A stretch of DNA of 64,000 nucleotides from Subtercola lobariae (lineage in GTDB: Bacteria > Actinomycetota > Actinomycetes > Actinomycetales > Microbacteriaceae), in NCBI RefSeq assembly GCF_014640255.1, contig NZ_BMGP01000001.1, positions 723,851 through 787,850 of the forward strand. The letters are read 5' to 3'. Below are positions 62,091 through 64,000 of this stretch, piece by piece. Both the position numbers and the translations under genes were made by a program. The notes beneath the pieces are model-generated. The model was given only the letters and a program-made list of their open reading frames with translations. It did not search any database and was not told where the DNA came from. Each line of letters starts with the position of its first letter. Position 1 is the stretch's first letter.

Positions 62091-63089
62091 GTGACGACTT
62101 CCAACGGCAACCCTGTCGGCCGGCGGCGCATCGGCATTCTGCTCTTCGACCGCGTGAAGACGCTCGATTTCGTGGGGCCGGCCGAAGTGTTCGTCGAAGC
62201 GAACCAACGTGTCGACGGGTACGAACTCGTGCTGCTCTCGGCCGATGGCGCCGATGTGACGACGTCGATGGGTGTGCGCATCGGGGTACACGCCGCTGCG
62301 GCAGACGCAGGCGAATTCGACACGGTCATCGTGCCGGGCAGCGAATTCGTGCCGGGCGTTTTCGATGACCCTGCCATACTTGGTGCCGTGTTGTCGCTCT
62401 CAACGAGAACGCGGCGCATGGCGTCGATCTGCAGCGGTGCTCTGGCGCTCGCCGCAACTGGCCTGCTCGACGGTAAATCGGCCACCACGCACTGGAAATT
62501 TGCAGACTACCTTGCCAGCCATTTCGAGCAGATCACCGTACAGCCTGACTCCATTTTCGTGCGCGACGGATGCACGTACACCTCCGCCGGCGTGGCCGCC
62601 GGCATCGATCTGGCGCTCGCTTTGGTCGAAGAAGACCACGGTGCCGACGTAGCTCGCGCCGTTTCGCAGCTGCTTCTCGTCTACATGCAGCGCTCGGGTG
62701 GGCAATCGCAATTCTCGGCCTCGCTTCGGGCCACGCCGCCGCGCACCCCGGTGGCTCGCGCGGTTGCAAGCTATGTGAACGCTGACCCGAGCCGCCCGTG
62801 CTCGCTCGCCGATCTCGCTGCGTACGCGAACGTGAGTACGAGGCATCTCACCCGGGTGATGCAGGCCGAACTCGGCATGTCGCCACTCGAATACGTGACT
62901 TCGATGCGACTCGACCTTGCAACCGGGTACCTGGAGTCAGGCCGCTCTGTCGCTCAGGCCGCCGCAGATGCGGGCTACAGCTCGCCGGTGGCATTTCGAC
63001 GCGCCTTCGTCGCACGTCTGGGCGTCACGCCCATCGACTATCAGCGGCGCTTTCAAACCACCAGGCGCGAAGAGTCTCAAGCGGTGTGA
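62091..63089 (+). CDS. GlxA-type AraC regulator (DJ-1/PfpI domain plus AraC HTH)
   Basis: 332 aa. DJ-1/PfpI-like domain at about 10-190 (GILLFDRVKTLDFVGPAEVF, MASICSGALALAATGLLDGKSATTHW), then two helix-turn-helix motifs at about 230-325 (CSLADLAAYANVSTRHLTRVMQAELGMSPLEYVTSMRLDLA, GYSSPVAFRRAFVARLGVTPIDYQRRF). GTG 62091 has GAGGAG upstream; longer frames lack one. Divergent from the broken cupin gene, perhaps its former target. Confidence 0.93.
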   Translation: MTTSNGNPVGRRRIGILLFDRVKTLDFVGPAEVFVEANQRVDGYELVLLSADGADVTTSMGVRIGVHAAAADAGEFDTVIVPGSEFVPGVFDDPAILGAVLSLSTRTRRMASICSGALALAATGLLDGKSATTHWKFADYLASHFEQITVQPDSIFVRDGCTYTSAGVAAGIDLALALVEEDHGADVARAVSQLLLVYMQRSGGQSQFSASLRATPPRTPVARAVASYVNADPSRPCSLADLAAYANVSTRHLTRVMQAELGMSPLEYVTSMRLDLATGYLESGRSVAQAAADAGYSSPVAFRRAFVARLGVTPIDYQRRFQTTRREESQAV

Positions 63090-63123
63090 AGTCTCGGATG
63101 GCCGGGTCGCAAGCGGTCGAGGA

Positions 63124-63723
63124 TCAGGCGGCTTGAAGCGCCGAGAGCCGGCCCGAGAGGGTAGCGATGCCGCGCAGCCGCTCGACAGGCGTGCCGATTC
63201 GGCTCAGATTGATGAGCCCCTGCGAAACCAGAACGATGTGCGCGCCGAGTGGCTCGATCTCCGCGCTGCTGATGCTTAGCTCGCCGTCTTCGATACCCTG
63301 CGCCACGCGAACGGTCACCACGTCTTCCATTCGTGACACTGCGCGTGAACTGATGGCCAGTACCTCAGGAAATCGGGTACCGAGTTCGGCCACGGAGTTC
63401 AACATGAGACAGCCACGTCGGTCTTCGAATGACGTGCAATCGGCAACCACCTTGTCGAGGTAGTTGGCAACGGCTGACTCGAAATCGCCATGATGCGCAG
63501 TGACTATACCGTCGACGAACGTCACCCTGCCCTCGCAGTAGCGACTGAACACAGCGAGAAAAAGGCCGAGCTTGCTCCCGTACGCGGCATAGATGCTGCC
63601 GTTCCCGACTCCGGAGAGTAGCGAGATGTCTTCGATAGAGGTCTGGTCGTATCCGTTCACCCAGAACGTCTCTTGGGCGCAGTCGAGCAGGGTGTGCTCA
63701 TCGAAGCGCCGTGTGCCAGCCAT
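63124..63723 (-). CDS. TetR family transcriptional regulator
   Basis: 199 aa. Helix-turn-helix at about 10-55 (LLDCAQETFWVNGYDQTSIEDISLLSGVGNGSIYAAYGSKLGLFL). C-terminal domain similar to AcrR-like regulators (RRGCLMLNSVAELGTRFPEV). ATG 63723. Target unclear; it is convergent with the GlxA-type regulator and lies close to the MmyB-type gene. Confidence 0.92.
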   Translation of the reverse strand: MAGTRRFDEHTLLDCAQETFWVNGYDQTSIEDISLLSGVGNGSIYAAYGSKLGLFLAVFSRYCEGRVTFVDGIVTAHHGDFESAVANYLDKVVADCTSFEDRRGCLMLNSVAELGTRFPEVLAISSRAVSRMEDVVTVRVAQGIEDGELSISSAEIEPLGAHIVLVSQGLINLSRIGTPVERLRGIATLSGRLSALQAA

Positions 63724-63732
63724 AACTCAACG

Positions 63733-64000
63733 CTACAGGTAATGCGCCGGCATGCTGAATTGTGCGCTGGTCACTCGCGCGGCCAGCTGCGCGAGTGCAA
63801 AACTGCCCTCGGTGCCGGGTTCGCCGAAGATGATCGTGAGCGTATGGTCTGTGCTCGGCACGGCGAAGCTCTGGTATCGCAGCGAGACAAGGCCGGCCCC
63901 ATCGATGTGATGCACTGTCGGGCCGAACGTGAGCGGGTAGGCGTCGTGACGCGCCCAGAGGTGCCGAAACTCTGGCTCTGCCGCCCACAGCGTTGCCACC
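63733..64000 (-). CDS. C-terminus of an MmyB-type XRE regulator, cut by window edge
   Basis: 88 residues visible. AAEPEFRHLWARHDAYPLTFGP, VSLRYQSFAVP, TLTIIFGEPGTEGSFALAQLAA are the end of the MmyB/MLTR ligand domain. The DNA-binding part lies beyond the window. It is the second such regulator in the window after 33994. It ends nine bases before the TetR start. Confidence 0.85.
   Translation of the reverse strand, partial: VATLWAAEPEFRHLWARHDAYPLTFGPTVHHIDGAGLVSLRYQSFAVPSTDHTLTIIFGEPGTEGSFALAQLAARVTSAQFSMPAHYL

Overview
This 64 kb window comes from a high-GC actinobacterium. A member of the Microbacteriaceae is the best fit, by inference. Supporting points are G/C-ending codons throughout, a 13E12/DUF222-HNH gene, a small DUF7882-type protein, a Streptomyces-style PHO box of 11-bp direct repeats, several probable leaderless genes, and many ATGA/GTGA stop-start overlaps. 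I found no rRNA, tRNA, CRISPR array, prophage or insertion sequence.

Layout. (1) 1-15.2 kb looks like a catabolic island. It holds an aldehyde dehydrogenase, a flavin reductase with an IclR-like C-terminal domain, a dipeptide-type ABC importer (substrate-binding protein, permease, permease-ATPase fusion, ATPase), an acyl-CoA-dehydrogenase-fold flavin monooxygenase, a TetR regulator, two paralogous SnoaL-like proteins flanking a cyclase-family hydrolase, an NmrA-like oxidoreductase, an SDR and a second TetR. An identical 13-bp palindrome lies in front of the monooxygenase and the NmrA gene. (2) 15.3-22.6 kb carries DUF72, a polytopic membrane protein, and a DedA / FtsX / ABC-ATPase set beside a NarL-type two-component system. 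(3) 22.6-28.8 kb looks like an aromatic-acid module: IclR with two operator-like 15-mers, a gamma-resorcylate-decarboxylase-like amidohydrolase, a benzaldehyde/vanillin-type dehydrogenase, LacI, and an aromatic acid:H+ symporter. (4) 29-32.8 kb holds two back-to-back regulator/MFS pairs (MarR-MFS and ArsR-like-MFS). (5) 33-35.7 kb has an LLM flavin enzyme and a divergent MmyB-type regulator/SDR pair. (6) 35.9-41.7 kb has a disrupted serine hydrolase, the 13E12 HNH gene, RNase HI with a repeat-encoded tail, a possible small RNA unit, and PspA with a membrane partner. (7) 41.7-53.5 kb is mixed core metabolism: an orphan LuxR response regulator behind a perfect 16-bp palindrome, PAP2, VOC, a quinone-oxidoreductase-like protein, a PucR-type regulator, an esterase, a UvrA-like ABC protein, PPK2, and a PiT phosphate transporter with a PHO box. 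(8) 53.6-64 kb holds a small lower-GC islet with two overlapping small genes, an intracellular GH92 coupled to a GT4 glycosyltransferase, a glutaryl-CoA-dehydrogenase-like enzyme, an alpha/beta hydrolase, a decayed cupin gene, and GlxA-, TetR- and MmyB-type regulators.

How it works together (inference). The first island would import a substrate by the peptide-type ABC system, hydroxylate it with a two-component flavin monooxygenase whose reductase may itself sense a ligand, and process the product by dehydrogenase, cyclase and SnoaL-like steps under TetR control. The second module would take up an aromatic acid, decarboxylate it and oxidise an aldehyde.

A striking window-wide feature is short tandem repeats at gene ends and gene junctions (units of 9, 15, 17, 19, 21, 36 and 65 bp). 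In one case a 15-bp periodic array is translated in two different frames by two overlapping ABC-transporter genes. Two genes (serine hydrolase and cupin) are broken by internal deletion plus frameshift.
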